Source: Azolla caroliniana
Taxonomy: Eukaryota; Polypodiophyta
Direction: 5' to 3'
NCBI GenBank assembly: GCA_043228905.1
Contig: JBHGNT010000020.1
Span: 3,844,001 to 3,908,000 of the forward strand
Length of the DNA: 64,000 nucleotides
Part shown: positions 10,936 through 23,222 of the stretch, piece after piece
Layout of the letters: every line of letters begins with the position of its first letter
How positions within the stretch are numbered: the first letter of the stretch is position 1
The notes under the pieces: model-generated
What the model was told of the DNA's origin: nothing
Databases searched by the model: none
What the model saw: the letters and a program-made list of their open reading frames with translations, nothing else
Made by a program: the position numbers and the translations under genes

Positions 10936-13900
10936 AGGTTTGTCCCTTTAATTAATCTGCGGGTTCTTCGACCGTGTCGTTTACGGCGTGGAATAGGTTT
11001 GGTGTCACCGGTCCTAGGTAGGGTTTTAGTCAAAACCCATTCACCTTTTGTCGTAACACTTCTCCGGCCAGGGTGCCTAGTTGAAACGTGTTGTTTTCCG
11101 TGCCAACTATCCAATACGGCCCCGTCCATCAGAATCTTAATTTACCTAGCATTTGTGCCATTAGTGTTTGAAAGACTAAGACCGCTTTGCCGACCGCAAA
11201 ATCTTTTTCACACGCCTTTCGATGTCGGTCCACGAATGCTTTACACCGACGTTGCTCTTGTTCCAATATGGCCATGCTTTGTAATCGTGTCTCGCATGTT
11301 CGAGCAGCTGTTGTAGCCGTATTTGTTCGGATTTGTCTTCTAATAGCCGGTCTCGTACCTGAATCCGCAGACTGGGTACCTGAAATTCGACTGGCATTAC
11401 GGCCTCCAGCCTAAATGCTAGCCGGGAAGGCGTGGATTGTATGCTAGTCTTATAGCTAGTTCGGTACACCCATAATGCGTTGTGTAATTTGGTATCCCAG
11501 TCTGTTTTGTTCTCATTAACGATCTTTTGTTCGTGGACTCCGCTAAACCATTCGCTTGTGGATAATATGGCGTGCTCTTCTTGTGGACAACGGCATAGTG
11601 TTGTGTCAGCTCTCGGATGACCAAATTTAGAAAGTGGCTTGCTTGGTCGCTAATGAGCTTGATAGTGTAGCCAAAACGACACCAGATGTGTTCGTAAAGA
11701 AATTTCGCTGTCACTGCCGCGGTATTTTCTCGTAGTGCTTTCGCTTCCACCCACTTGGTGCAATAATCAGTAGCCACGAGTATATCTTTATTGCTAGTCC
11801 GAGCTGCCGCCGGTGTAAACGACCCCACGAAATCAAGTCCCCATTTTTGGAATGGATCCAACGGCAACACTGGTTGATGTGGCATCCTTGCGACCTCCAT
11901 GGGCTGGTCAATCCGTTGACACAGATCACATTGTTTGCAATATTCATACGCATCCTTTTGCATAGTCGGCCACCATAGGCCGTCTTGCTAGACTTTACGA
12001 GCCGTAACATCACCTGTGTAGTGTCCTCTTGTCGTACCATAGTGAGCTTCGCATAAAATCGCTTCCTTCTCATCATGGCGTATTCCGCGTCGCTAGATTA
12101 CGTCGTTGCCTTTGTGATACAAGACACCTTCGACCAAACAGAAGTTACGACTTCGGACGGCCAATTGTTTCTTTTCGTCAGTCCTTAATTGCAGCGGTGG
12201 TAATCCTGTGATCCAAAAAAATGTCATCTCCATCAACCAACGATCGGGAAAAGTTTTTTCCGTACGTGTCACTATAGTTGCAATCCATAGGATGTTTGCA
12301 TTAGGAAAGTCGTCATCATCCTTTCGCACCATTTCTCCATTATCAAGCCTGCTTAAGAAATCCGCTACAGCGTGTTGCGTACTAGGTCGATGTTGTATAA
12401 CAAAGTCGAACTCCTAGAGCAACAACATCCATCTAGCCCATTTTCTTGTTAGCATCTGCTTCCCCCCCAGGTATACCAACGTCGTATGGTCCACGTGAAA
12501 CGTAAATTTCCACCCCAATAGATAATGTCGGAATTTATTGATGTTTTATATCATCCCCAACACTTCTCGTTCTGTTGTGGAGTAGTTACGCTCCACCTTT
12601 GATAGCTTCCTATTGGCGTAATACATTGGCCTGTACCAATTCGGCTCCGTGAGTTGCATCAACGCACTACCTATTGCTATGTCTGAGGCATCTACAAAAA
12701 TGTGAAATGGTTTCCCCCAATCTGGTGGTTGTATGACTGGTTCTTGAGTCGACATTATTTTAAGCACATCGTATGCTTTTTCTTCAGTTGCCGTCCAGTT
12801 GAAAGGTGTACGATGGACGACGGCATGTAACGGCGTGGCGAAATCCGCCAAATATCGTAACATACGACTATGCCAACGTATTTGTCCTAGAAAACGACTG
12901 AGTGCTTTGGCCGTTGTCGGCATTTTTGCTTGAATGATCGCTGAAATTTTATTAGGATCCACCGTTATCCCCTCCTTGTTGACAATGTGGCCGAGGAGGG
13001 CTCCGCTTGTGACGCTGAACGCGCATTTGGCTGGATTTAGGCTTAAGCGTGCAACTTGGCAGCACTCCAAACACAGTCGTAAATGACTCAGATGGTCGGA
13101 TGTTGTCCCATACTGTTACGGGCATGACCATTTAATATCCCGAGGTGAGAATTTACCGTAGTATTCTATACACGTGGATAAGTGTGAGGGTTAAACGAGA
13201 GTGTAAAGAAGGGGAGGATTACTTTTAATCCTCGGGATTGAGACAACCCATTAGGTCAAGTGTGAACTTGCCTGGGGGCCTTGGGTATCGCTATAAATAA
13301 GAGGCCTAGCTACCCTCACTTGATCATCTTTTTGACTACATCGAGACTCTGCTCTTGTGGTGGGTCAACTCTGGTAGCGAGCGCGCCAGCACCAGGTACG
13401 ACTCGACGCCACGGCGGTGGTATGGGATGCCGATCGAGGCTCGAGTCCTTCTCGATCCCTTCGCTCGGGGGTGGTCGGGTGGATCGGCACCCTTCTTTCT
13501 CTTTCTCCTTTCTATCTATCATTACTTTATCCTTATCTTAAGCTTACTTTAGTACCTAGATCTCTAATACATACACTGTGAAATCATCCAGAAAGACTTG
13601 CATGAAGGAGGGTATGTAATCCCCAAAAATTTCCGTAATTGTCCATTGGAATGTAGCATGCGTCGTCTTTACCCCGAACATCATGACTACCGCAACATAA
13701 ACTCCCCAGTCGGTGACAAACACCGTCTTCTCTTGGTCGTCAGGATGCATGCGTACTTGATTGTATCCACTAAAGCCATCTAGAAAACTATGTATGTCAT
13801 GCCCTGTGACTGCGTCCAGTACGTTGTCAGTGAAAGGTAAGGGAAACGTGTCTATAATAGTTACGGCGTTCAATTTCCGATAGTCTACGCAGACGCGGAT

Positions 13901-14620
13901 TTTTCCATTTTTCTTCGGGGCTATGACTATTGGGCTCAGCCACGTAGCTTGCTTGACTGGTCGAATGAATCTAGCCTTGAGAAGTTTGTCAATTTCTTCT
14001 TTTACGCAAGCCGCGTAATTCGGATTCATTCGATATCGACGTTGCTGAACAGGTTTCGCGTCGGTAGCTAAATTGATCTTATGCTGGTAGAATTTTGGAT
14101 CTAATCCCTTCATGTCTTCGTGAAACCACGCGAACACATCTTTATATTCCTTGAGGAGACCTAACATCGCCTCTTTCTGATCCGGTAGTAAGTCTTTTGC
14201 GATGGAGAGTAATCGAGAATCTGTTGTCGTTCCTACGTTAACTTCTTCCAACGTTGGGGCAGTGACTCGTCGTGAAATTTCCATTTCTTTCTCGAATGCG
14301 GCCCATGCTCGATTTAATTCCATTATCGACTCTGGGTCCGGTTCATAAGCCTCTTCATGAAGTGTAGTGGGAGTAGCGTACTGCGCCGCGGTTTCTATTA
14401 CGTCAATTTCGAATAGCGGGATGATTCGCGGGTGCTCATCCAGGTATGCTATCAGCTCTGTATCATCCACTCCTTCCAGCATATTTATGTCTTCCGCGTA
14501 CAATGGTGTCATTCCTTTTGGTTGCGCCGTTATTTCTTCATTACTTTGTGGCGTCCTCGTCGGAAACTGATACAATTATGTTGCCAACTCTGTTTGATGT
14601 TAGCCGAATGAAGCCAAGGT
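10936..14620 (-). pseudogene. gypsy D pol: RT, RNase H and integrase (5'-truncated)
   Basis: On the minus strand the RT runs 14575-13557 (KDVFAWFHEDMKGLDPKFY, APKKNGKIRVCVDYRKLN, FQ.TITEIFGD, FMQVFLDDFTVY). It is cut by an LTR-like insert at about 13101-13556 and resumes at 13100 as SDHLSHLRLCLECCQVARLS. RNase H-type sequence follows (WYRPMYYANRKLSKVERNYS). The integrase (11963-11418) has CKQCDLCQR, WGLDFVGSF, DQASHFLN and PQANGLAEST, which keep the three expected D, D and E positions. Its C-terminal part reaches about 10950. Stops and frameshifts lie near 12090, 12000 and 11176. The 5' half (gag, protease, LTR) is absent: at about 14620 the sequence switches to gypsy B. The FLDD in place of the usual Y-x-DD is typical of many plant gypsy RTs. 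Confidence 0.8.
13101..13556 (+). repeat. solo-LTR-like insertion in gypsy D RT
   Basis: This 456-bp block interrupts RT coding; the protein resumes cleanly on each side. It begins near TGTTGTCCCATACTG and contains a strong TATA-like CTATAAATAAGAGG at about 13291 on the plus strand, as expected for an LTR promoter. It ends near CTCTAATACA. No clean target duplication was found, so the exact ends are uncertain by a few bases. Confidence 0.55.
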
Positions 14621-14624
14621 CTGC

Positions 14625-16493
14625 CAGGGTTTAAAGACTTGATGTAGGCGATCCACCTTAGCATAGCAAGATCTGGGGTCGCACATCCCGAGACCATTCC
14701 GAGAATTGGGAGACAATCTGTCTCTATTATCACTTCTGACCCGATCAGGTAATCTTTGTCCGTCTTCACTGCCGACACAATACCCCAAAGTTCCCGCTTG
14801 ACTTGGGCATATCTTTGTTGCCGTTCGCTGAGAACCTTTGCTCCGAACCGGACGGCATATCGCGCATTATCTTCACCTTCTTGATTGATGACCCACCCGA
14901 TTCCGATTGGGCTCGTATCTACGGTCACGTAAATTGGTTTCCCTTCGGCATAGTCGGCCTTCCTTAGTGCCGGAGCTTCAAGAAGCAGTTTCTTTAATCT
15001 TCGCATCGCCTTTGTGTGCTCGTCTCGCCATTCGAACTTTATTCTTTTTTTTAGTAGTCCATATAACGGTTCGGCGACATGAGCGTAGTGAGGAATCCAT
15101 ATATGATAAAACGCGCACGCTCCAAGGAACCTTCGAACCTCCGTTTGGTTTTCGCATTCTTCTTTCATGTCTTGGATTGCGTTCACTTTGGATGGCGAGG
15201 GCTTCCGGCCGTATGCTCCACACAAGTGACCTACCACCAAGATCTCCGGTTGCCCGAAAATGTCAAATTCGCATCTTCGAGCCTTTGAAGCACCTTCTCG
15301 CAATCTTTCATATGATCCACAACGAACTTTCTACAACCTTCCTTATCTTTCAATTCATCTGTCTCCTCATCCGAACATCCTTTTATCGGAATATCATCCA
15401 AGAATGGCATCGTGATGTCCGAAATGCAATCCTTCAAGACTTTATTCATGGCATTCACCATATGAGCCACCGAGTTCGTTGCGCCTTGGGGTAAGGTACA
15501 CATCCGCACAAGCCCGATCGGAGTCCTCATGGTTGTAATGTCCCGACTGTCGATCGCCAATTGGAATTGGTCATATCCGGAGTAGAGATCGCCAATGGAG
15601 TAGATGGACCGGCCCGCAAACGCTTCGGCAAATTCGTCCACGCTCGGACCGATTCCGGCATTTCGAATTGTCACCTTGTTGACGGGTTGAAGATCTTGGA
15701 TGAATCGCAATAATCCATTCTTCTTCGGCACCGTGAACCACCTATTGGAATAAGGAGCATTCGACGGTTCTAGAATTCCCATACTCACCTTCTCCTTTAA
15801 GAGCTCGATCAGCTTCGGAAGGTGTGCTCTCGGAACCGGTTTCGGTTTCAAATTCCAAGGCACATGAGGCACTGTGAAGATCACCATTGGCTCTATAACC
15901 TTTGGGTCGGCGCATCCGATTTCTCATGGGAAGAATGCGAAAGCCTTCCCATGTCTCTCAAGCATATCGCGAAACATTCGCTCCTCTTCAGGGAGAAGGA
16001 AATCCTCCTTTCCAACTCGTAGCTTCCCCTTCGTCTCTTTGGTGAAGACATGACCTATCTTCTTTAGATCTCTTAAGTTTGGATCGTTAGCGACTTCCTT
16101 CATCTTTTGCCAGCTATCTTCCAGTAGCGGAACCGCAACTGGCTTGATCTTCTTATCCACCGTTTTATATTTTGTGTTGATGTCAGCTTCCTTCATCGAG
16201 ATGCCACGACGGTATTCATCGATGATAGCGTACATGTTGATGGAGTTAACCGAAATGACGCGTTGGTTGTGAAGATAGCTCAAGTCCACAACGTCCTCGA
16301 TTTCGCCGATGGTGTCGTTAAATGAGGCTTCTTCCATAATATGAGTCACGAACTCTCCTTCTTCTATTATGTTCTCTTCTTTCAGCATCTTCTCGAATTC
16401 TTGTATCCGGCGCTTGTGCTTCTTGTCGGGTAGTACTAGTTTACATGCGCCACTAGGTGGGACACATGTTGCTTCTCCTTGCAATCCACGCAC
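14625..16493 (-). pseudogene. gypsy B pol: RT and RNase H (3'-truncated)
   Basis: Segment 16493-15924 holds a linker and the start of pol (EERMFRDMLERHGKAFAFFP, then a stop). The RT is at 15887-15231 (KKNGLLRFIQDLQPVNKVTI, LYSGYDQFQLAIDSRD, RMCTLPQGATNSVAHMVN, MPFLDDIPIKG). RNase H is at 15303-14640 (FLGACAFYHIWIPHYAHVAE, PIYVTVDTSPIGIGWVINQE, QQRYAQVKRELWGI, ETDCLPIL). After KSLNP at about 14625 the sequence passes into gypsy D; the integrase and 3' LTR of B are absent from the window. Only a few stops and frame changes separate the parts, so B is less decayed than A. Confidence 0.8.
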
Positions 16494-16558
16494 TCTTCTT
16501 TCTTGTGGGGTCTTGTGATTGCTCGGACTATTTGTGCCCCATGCTTCAATAGTCCGCT

Positions 16559-18763
16559 CTAAAAATCCGAGGATTCGCCTCCGAGACTATCTCGATTCCT
16601 TTCATGATTGGCTCGCACTGTTAGGAATTGGACTGATCTTTGGTTGTCAAGACTCTTTATTCGTGCGAAGGCTGCTCCATTATCGAACACTTTGGTCTCC
16701 ATCCGAGATGATGTGATATAAGGTTGCCCTAGGATGACAGGATGCGACGCCGATTCTTGTACGAAGAAGTGTTGATCCATCTCCACATCCCCGATCGTGA
16801 CTTTGACATTGGGACAAGCTCCGTACAAATCCTCCGTAGACTTTGTTGCCGCGCGAATCTTCCATCCATGGTTTGTATTGATTGGCCATCTTCCTTTTTT
16901 GTAGAAGTCGGTTGACATGAGGTTAATCTCCGAGCCGTGGTCGATCAAGGCTACCACGGTCTCTTTCTTCTCCCCGATCTTCACCGGCGTCTCCGTTGTC
17001 GCTCGTGCCCAGTGAGGTCGAGTGTAGTGGCTGTCCACCATATCTTCATCGATTTCGTCTCTTGCCATCGTTATGGCATTCGTTTTTGCTTTTTGCGGCT
17101 TCTCTTCTTCCTTGTCCGATTGTTGTCTCTTTCTCTTTACAAGGTCCACGATCGTGTCATGGAACTCCTTCTTCGTAATGCCAAGCAATTCCCTCAAGGA
17201 CAAAGTTACGTGGCTATCAAGAACTCGTTCTTCGAGAATCTTCTTTAGGTCCGTCGTCTGCTCTATATCCGACCTTAGCTTATAGGTAGGTATAGTCCTT
17301 GTCCTCCGAGCGGGGTCTTCGACACCAACCTTCACGGGCCAAACCGTTTCTTCAACTCGTATGCCCGGCTCCCCTTTTCGGCTTGATTCTCGTTCCTCCG
17401 TTTGTAAAGGTCGACTCGTCTCCGCATCGTCCTTCTTTTTCACGTTCCTTGTTTCATGTCTTTTCGATGGGCCTTGATCTTCTATTCTCTTTCTCTTTTC
17501 TTCGACGAACACCTCGTGGTTGTCGCACATCACCTCTGCGAGTATGGTGTTGTCGTCCACCGGATCCGACCACCCGGTTATACTTTGCACGCTTCGGTCC
17601 GCAAGCTCTACCTCGTTCGATGTGACTTTTCCCTTCTTCTCATATTCGAGAACGGAAGTCCAAAACTTTGCTCCCACTCTAGCAGCTTCAGTCTTGTCTT
17701 TCCCGACTCTTATTCCGGCCGACGCAGCATAGTGCATCGCATCCACATGAGTCGCATCGGCATCCTCCATAGATTTCTTCATTCCTCCTCTTCCGAAATT
17801 CACCCGTAGGGGTCTTCTAGTCTCGCTTGAGCAGATCATGTTGTCCTCTATGTATACGATATTTTGTCGAATCGCCTCTCGAAGGCTCGCACAATCCCTT
17901 CTCATGTGGTCCATGCTATCACACCACACGCATCTAAAGGGTTCTTTTCCTTTAGGGCCCCGACAATTCATGTTGGCTAGCGTGACCTTCTCTAACTTCT
18001 TTGCTAGCTCTTCAATGATGTCGTCATCAATCTTCTTTTCTTCCACGTTACTTTGTTTTGGCGGCTTAGCTACTTTCGGCGGTCTTGCTTTCTCCGTAGT
18101 AGTCGGTCCCGTCAAGTCGGTGTCATCAACCCATTGGCGACACTTGTCGAGCCTATTGCATGCCCGCTTCACCGCGATCCAGTCCGCTACGAGCCCATTT
18201 GCTTGGGTATCATCCTCGAGAAGAGTCCCCAACTCCCGTCTATCCTTTATGTCCACGGCCTTCAAAAAGTACAAAGTCTTGTCTTCTTCAAGCAACACTT
18301 GGTCCGTATTGGGGAGACGACTAAACATCTGGTCGAATTCGTCGTACACCCTCGAGACGCTGATCTTCTTATTCTTCTTCTCTATCCACTTCATCAGGGC
18401 ATGTCGAGTCATCCTCGTTGAGTCTTCAGTCACGAACTCCGCTAGTATCATTTTCTCGAACTCGGACCATGTTGTCTTACCTTCTTGAAGCTCGATGACG
18501 CGTCTTTGGATGTTGTTGGCGACAACTCTCTTGAAGCTTGCGATTTGACGTGTCTCGGACACATCCCTCTGATTCATCTCCCTTCTATATGCATCAAGGA
18601 ACTTCGTAACGTTCTTTCCATCGAATTGGCCCTCGAGCTCTACGACACGATCGACAGCCTTCTCCACGCTCGCATCGTTGTCCCGAGATCTCATCATTTG
18701 CTCGACGATTAGCATTATCCTTTCGAGCTCTCCTGCTTGGTTGCTTGAGGATGCCATCTCCAA
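16559..18763 (-). CDS. gypsy B gag-protease ORF (734 codons, open)
   Basis: A long open frame on the minus strand. Residues 1-230 match a plant gypsy gag (Retrotrans_gag-like: LEGQFDGKNVTKFLDAYRRE, WSEFEKMILAEF). A zinc knuckle CVWCDSMDHMRRDC lies near residue 280. A long charged linker follows, then the protease region near residue 640 (TVVALIDHGSEINLMSTDFY). The position usually D-S/T-G reads D-H-G, and gypsy A shows the same context. The start chosen is the ATG that opens MEMASSSNQAGELERIMLIV; it lies about 60 bp inside the 5' LTR end and just past the PBS. The C-terminal end stops before RT. It may still be expressible, but the element is incomplete. Confidence 0.8.
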   Translation of the reverse strand: MEMASSSNQAGELERIMLIVEQMMRSRDNDASVEKAVDRVVELEGQFDGKNVTKFLDAYRREMNQRDVSETRQIASFKRVVANNIQRRVIELQEGKTTWSEFEKMILAEFVTEDSTRMTRHALMKWIEKKNKKISVSRVYDEFDQMFSRLPNTDQVLLEEDKTLYFLKAVDIKDRRELGTLLEDDTQANGLVADWIAVKRACNRLDKCRQWVDDTDLTGPTTTEKARPPKVAKPPKQSNVEEKKIDDDIIEELAKKLEKVTLANMNCRGPKGKEPFRCVWCDSMDHMRRDCASLREAIRQNIVYIEDNMICSSETRRPLRVNFGRGGMKKSMEDADATHVDAMHYAASAGIRVGKDKTEAARVGAKFWTSVLEYEKKGKVTSNEVELADRSVQSITGWSDPVDDNTILAEVMCDNHEVFVEEKRKRIEDQGPSKRHETRNVKKKDDAETSRPLQTEERESSRKGEPGIRVEETVWPVKVGVEDPARRTRTIPTYKLRSDIEQTTDLKKILEERVLDSHVTLSLRELLGITKKEFHDTIVDLVKRKRQQSDKEEEKPQKAKTNAITMARDEIDEDMVDSHYTRPHWARATTETPVKIGEKKETVVALIDHGSEINLMSTDFYKKGRWPINTNHGWKIRAATKSTEDLYGACPNVKVTIGDVEMDQHFFVQESASHPVILGQPYITSSRMETKVFDNGAAFARIKSLDNQRSVQFLTVRANHERNRDSLGGESSDF

Positions 18764-18824
18764 GTATTAATCTTGACTTGATCCTTCCTACCGCCTCTTT
18801 CACGTCGGGTTCACCACTTAATTA

Positions 18825-19875
18825 TGTCGTGAAGATCCGTCACTACGCGCGGATCGTGAGGCGGAACCACCGGGGTTCTGGACCGGAAGGATTCAAAGTC
18901 GGTACAAGCTTTGGCGCAAGCTTTAGCGAGAAAGTACTTAAGATAGATGGGGAAAGAGAGAAGTTGAGATTACACGATTGAGAGAGATTGATTGAACTTT
19001 TAACTTTAGATTTAAGAAATAAGTTACACGATCAATTTGATAACGAATTTCTTCCTCTTAATTTTCATAAAAAAAACTATGTTTTTTCTCCTCCCCCTTC
19101 CTTCTTTTATAGATGCTCTCATGCATATGATGCATGTGAGGGTACAAGACATGCATAAATTGCATGTTTGCCATTTGGCGCTTACGTATTACATGTGGTG
19201 CATGATAACCATGTCACTCATTTTAGCTCTCATGTATGAGAATTTACATGTAAAAGTACAATGATAGAAATATAATTTTAACTAAATAGCATGGCTTAAT
19301 GGTAAGCCAATTGATTCTTAACTTGGAGGTGCAAGGTTCGAATCCTTCCTTGCCCTCCTTGTATATGTATATATGTATATATATTTATATATTTATTTAT
19401 GTAGTCGTCGGACGCCGGTTCGTCGGATGTCGTCGGTTACCGGTGCCTCGCCGGATGTTGGTGCCGTCACTCGATGCCGTCGCCTGTCCGGTTTTGGTTG
19501 CCCAAAACCCTTTATGAGTAGCTAGCCCACCTCCACTCTTAGTTCAAGTTACCTTGAACTCTCTATGCTCCACACATAGACACAAAGATAATATCTTTTG
19601 CTCCACCTTATATATGATGAGAGCCGTATTTGTCGTGCCTATGTGGGATATCTCACAATTTTCTCTTTTCCTTTCACAGACTTTATATCCTCATATCTTG
19701 ATATTTAGTTGTCCGTTTCTCGTGTAATAAAGTGCATTTGAAACCTCCATCATTTTGTACTTAGATATTAAATTTATTTAAAATGTTATCTTCACAATTA
19801 TTGTACTATGTGATTCATACTCGATTTCGTACGTTTTATGGGATTTTCACACTATTGCCGAAAACCTTCACGACA
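18825..19875 (-). repeat. 5' LTR of gypsy B
   Basis: It starts TGTCGTGAAGATCC and ends CCTTCACGACA, giving a 10-bp inverted terminal repeat (TGTCGTGAAG/CTTCACGACA). Immediately inside the element the minus strand reads TGGTGAACCCGACGTGAAAG, a PBS shared with gypsy A and C; I did not assign the tRNA. A TATA-like CTATAAAAG lies on the minus strand near 19100-19112. A CCGG-rich patch is at about 19400-19500, and an antisense tRNA-like segment at 19286-19355. Confidence 0.85.
19286..19355 (+). other. tRNA-like segment in the gypsy B LTR, antisense to the element
   Basis: A-box-like TGGCTTAATGG at 19292-19302 sits inside a good D-arm (GGCTT...AAGCC). A perfect B box GGTTCGAATCC lies at 19335-19345. 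The spacing fits an internal Pol III promoter. The T-stem has a mismatch and acceptor pairing is weak, so it is called tRNA-like. The same segment recurs at 31283-31353 and, worn, at 841-912. Confidence 0.6.
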
Positions 19876-19934
19876 GCGCCTTTTACCGAGATGGATGAGC
19901 GATAATAAATGATCATGCCGCCAATTGACGGCAT

Positions 19935-21546
19935 GTGGCCCATGTGACAGACAATAAGATTAGGATGACTTTATGGAATTGTAATGGTGCACTTTGGACA
20001 CACCCTAACCATCTAGAGGAGATTTTGAAGGTATCTGATATACTTTTCTTAGTAGAAACACATCAAAGTCCAAATAGAGGACTTCCACGAGTTGGCGGTT
20101 TCCGTTGGGAATCTATCTATAGACAAACCTCACATCAACACACTACTAGAGGGTCTGGTGGGGTTGCAATACTATTTCGGAGAGAGATACATAATAGGAT
20201 AGAAATACTAAAGACATACCTCGAAGCCCATTTTAGGTGGGTGAAAGTCCTCACATGCAAAGGTCAAGCAATATTTATCGCCATTTGTTACTTTCTCCCA
20301 AAAGGATCCTGGTATAATATGGTTGGAGAGGCGAGTATAGTTGATGAGGGAGTGCCACATGGGCATTCTCCTTACGAAACTTTATCGAATGACATAATCC
20401 AATATTCCTCTCAAGAGGAAGTCTTCCTCGTAGGAGACTTCAATGCAAGAACCCAATCCTGACAATGCACACTATTTCAGATGGATAAAAACCTAGAAAT
20501 GGTGAATGTCGACCCTTTAGCCATAAGCATCACACGTAGGTCAAAAGATCAAGGTGCAAACACCACAAGCTTTGGCCATCATTTGCTTGAATTTGGAAGT
20601 CAACACCAGATGATAATATATAATGATTTAGCCAAGTGGCTGGGCTCGGAAGAGCTCACATGTTTCCCACATGGAGGAGGGGAAAGTGCAATTGATTACC
20701 TCATAGGACGCCCTGAACCTACCCACATTATTAACTCCTTCTGGGTGGCCCCATGCCCTATTGGTGTAGACCATAGCTTCCTATACTTTTAGCTAAAGTG
20801 TGATACCTCCAATGCCACCAACTCTAGTCAACCAAACCATCACACCACCATACATTTCACACATGAGTTCTCTGACATCTACTCCCTACATGTTCAAGCC
20901 TAGCTCTCCTCTATTGATTCTTCCCTGCATTTAGAGAACCTAACTACAGAACTCACGCACATCCTTCACTCAATAGTGATTAGTAGCTTCCCATACATGA
21001 AACACTCCAATCAAAATAGAATAGGGTCTATGCCACATAATAGGTGATATGATGAAGATGTAGAGCTTTGTATAGACAACTTAAAGTTCGCGATTAGAGG
21101 TACTATCTCCCTAGTACAGGCTCGCAAAGAGATGCGCAAGATAGTACATGCTCATGAGTAGGGACTGTGCCCTTGCATGGAAGAGACTACGAGAACTGAG
21201 GCCTCAAACACCCATCGAGGATCCCCACACTTGGCACACATATCCAAAGAGACTCTACCACGTCCCAAACCAACCACCCATTCCAATGCCTTCCACTCCT
21301 CGACCTACCATGGGGACACTTTTCACGACCTCTACAACATAAAAAAATTACAACATAGGAAGTCCATGGACCACATAGGATTGCAAGCCGAGCACATCAT
21401 ATATGCTCGAAAGTGCCTAGCTCCTTTTCTCACTCTAATATTCAACCGCGCCCTTGCCGAGTGTTTTCCACCACAATGGACCATGAACACAGTGGCCCCT
21501 ATACATAAAGGAGGGAACCCAATGGACCCAAATACACATAGGACCA
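19935..21546 (+). pseudogene. LINE F: AP-endonuclease and linker region
   Basis: The 5' part of a non-LTR retrotransposon. Motifs of the exonuclease-endonuclease-phosphatase fold appear in order: MTLWNCNGALW (metal-binding Asn), DILFLVETHQS (catalytic Glu), RGSGGVAILFRREI, EEVFLVGDFNART (Asp/Asn), then after a stop at 20461 GGGESAIDYLIG and PIGVDHSFL (catalytic His). A linker follows (21148-21605 by frame). Several stops and frame changes show it is dead. Coding continues into RT after the solo LTR at 21547-22004. Confidence 0.8.
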
Positions 21547-22004
21547 TGTTGAGAATCCAGCTCAACCTAATGGAACGTGTGAACACACCCTTTGAGAATC
21601 TATGAACTCAAAGGTCAAGAGTCACACTACTACTCTCTACACATTAACTATGTGTCATAGAATCATATTCTATGACACATAATTAATGAGTTCCATATTC
21701 CCCATGACTATGAATCTTCACATTACCCAAGAGAGAGTGGTTGTTGTAGTGAGTTAATGAAGAGAGATGGTGACCTTATATAAAGCACCCTTCTCCTAGT
21801 TCATACTAAGTCGGTTGTGACTCCTTGTAATGCTACATTTTGTATCTCATATTCTCCTTGTGAATATACACTTTCTTCTTGAGTATTCTATTTTACATTC
21901 TATCTATCTATCTTGTGTTTTCTCTTCTCTCATTTCTTTCCTCTCACACATACACATAACACACATCTCTTCAGCTGCATAAGAATCATACCCGATTCTT
22001 TACA
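21547..22004 (+). repeat. solo LTR in LINE F with exact 5-bp target duplication
   Basis: The 458-bp block starts TGTTGAGAATCC and ends TTCTTTACA. It is flanked by GACCA at 21542-21546 and 22005-22009. TATA-like TTATATAAAG is near 21776. The LINE protein reads on across the empty site. No internal element sequence is present, so it is a solo LTR from recombination. Confidence 0.9.
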
Positions 22005-23222
22005 GACCATTATGATAGGTCATACGCTCGCTAAACTATATGGTGCAGTAATGGAAGCAAAGCTCATCAATTATATGGAGACCTTAAGCCTTCGAGCACT
22101 TGAGCAAGCTGGCTTTAGACGAGCCTTCTCCACTATCGACCATATCTTCACACTTAGATGCTTAATTGACCGAACAAAGGCTCGCAAGAAGACACTATAT
22201 TGTTGCTTTGTGGACTTCCGCAAAGCCTTTGACACAGTTCCTAGCGAGCGGTTGTTTGATAGGCTTGGAAGCTTGGAGATACCAAATGACATGATTTGGG
22301 CCATCTATGCTCTATATGAGCAAGTCTCTAGGTGCGTCAGATGCCCAGGTGGCCTCTCTGATTGCTTCATTTGCACCATTGGCGTAAAATAGGTTTGCCC
22401 CCTATCACCAACTCTTTTTGGGATCTACATTGATGAGATCATTGATTTTATTGCTCATAAGGTAGGCAACAGAGTAGCCATTGGGGGCACACAAGTTAGT
22501 CTCTTACTCTATGTTGACGACATAGTTTTGCTCTCGTAGTCTGAACATGACCTACAAAAGCACCTTAATTCCCTAGATGACTTTTGCACACAACGAGGAT
22601 TGGTAGTGAATCTAACAAAAACTAAAGCCCTTATCTTTCACACATTGTCTCGAGTTAGGAGTAAATGTCACCTACTCCTCTCTCATAAACCAGTTGAGGT
22701 AGTTGGATCATATGTATATCTGGGAGTCACTTTTAGTGCTCGTTAGGTAAATTCTGGATGACCCAGGCAACCAAAGATAGGCTAACAAGAGGGTATGCAT
22801 CCCACTCACTCTTAGAGAGACAATGCCACTAGGCATAGTTTCAAGGGCCACAAACAAAGGGATGGCTCTTCGACTCATTAGTGACCCCTTCACTCATGTA
22901 TGCATCAGTAGTATGGGCTCGAGGTCTACCGTCCTTCATGTGGACGCAAGTAGAGAGACCTTCGGTGATGATGTTATCACGTCAACTCCGAAGCAAATTG
23001 ACAGTACCACATGACATTATTAGAGCAGAGTTCAGTCTGCCCCCAATGTTAGTAGAAGCACTCTTTCAATTGGTGGTTTTTATCCGTAGGATACATAGCC
23101 AAGCACAAGATAGGATATCCCATCAAGCTTTAGAGGCATCATGATCCCTATATGAGTCTGGAGATAGTAACTCTTGGTATAACATTGTAGTGCGTTGGTT
23201 ACTTGCAAATGGCATAGACATT

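Noticed and set aside
16559-18488. Plus-strand ORFs opposite gypsy B gag
   Set aside because: Up to 216 codons but biased and domain-free; shadows of the 734-codon gag-protease frame.
19286-19355. Genuine tRNA gene
   Set aside because: Boxes are good but acceptor and T-stem pairing are imperfect and it sits in an LTR with homologous degraded copies. Called tRNA-like.
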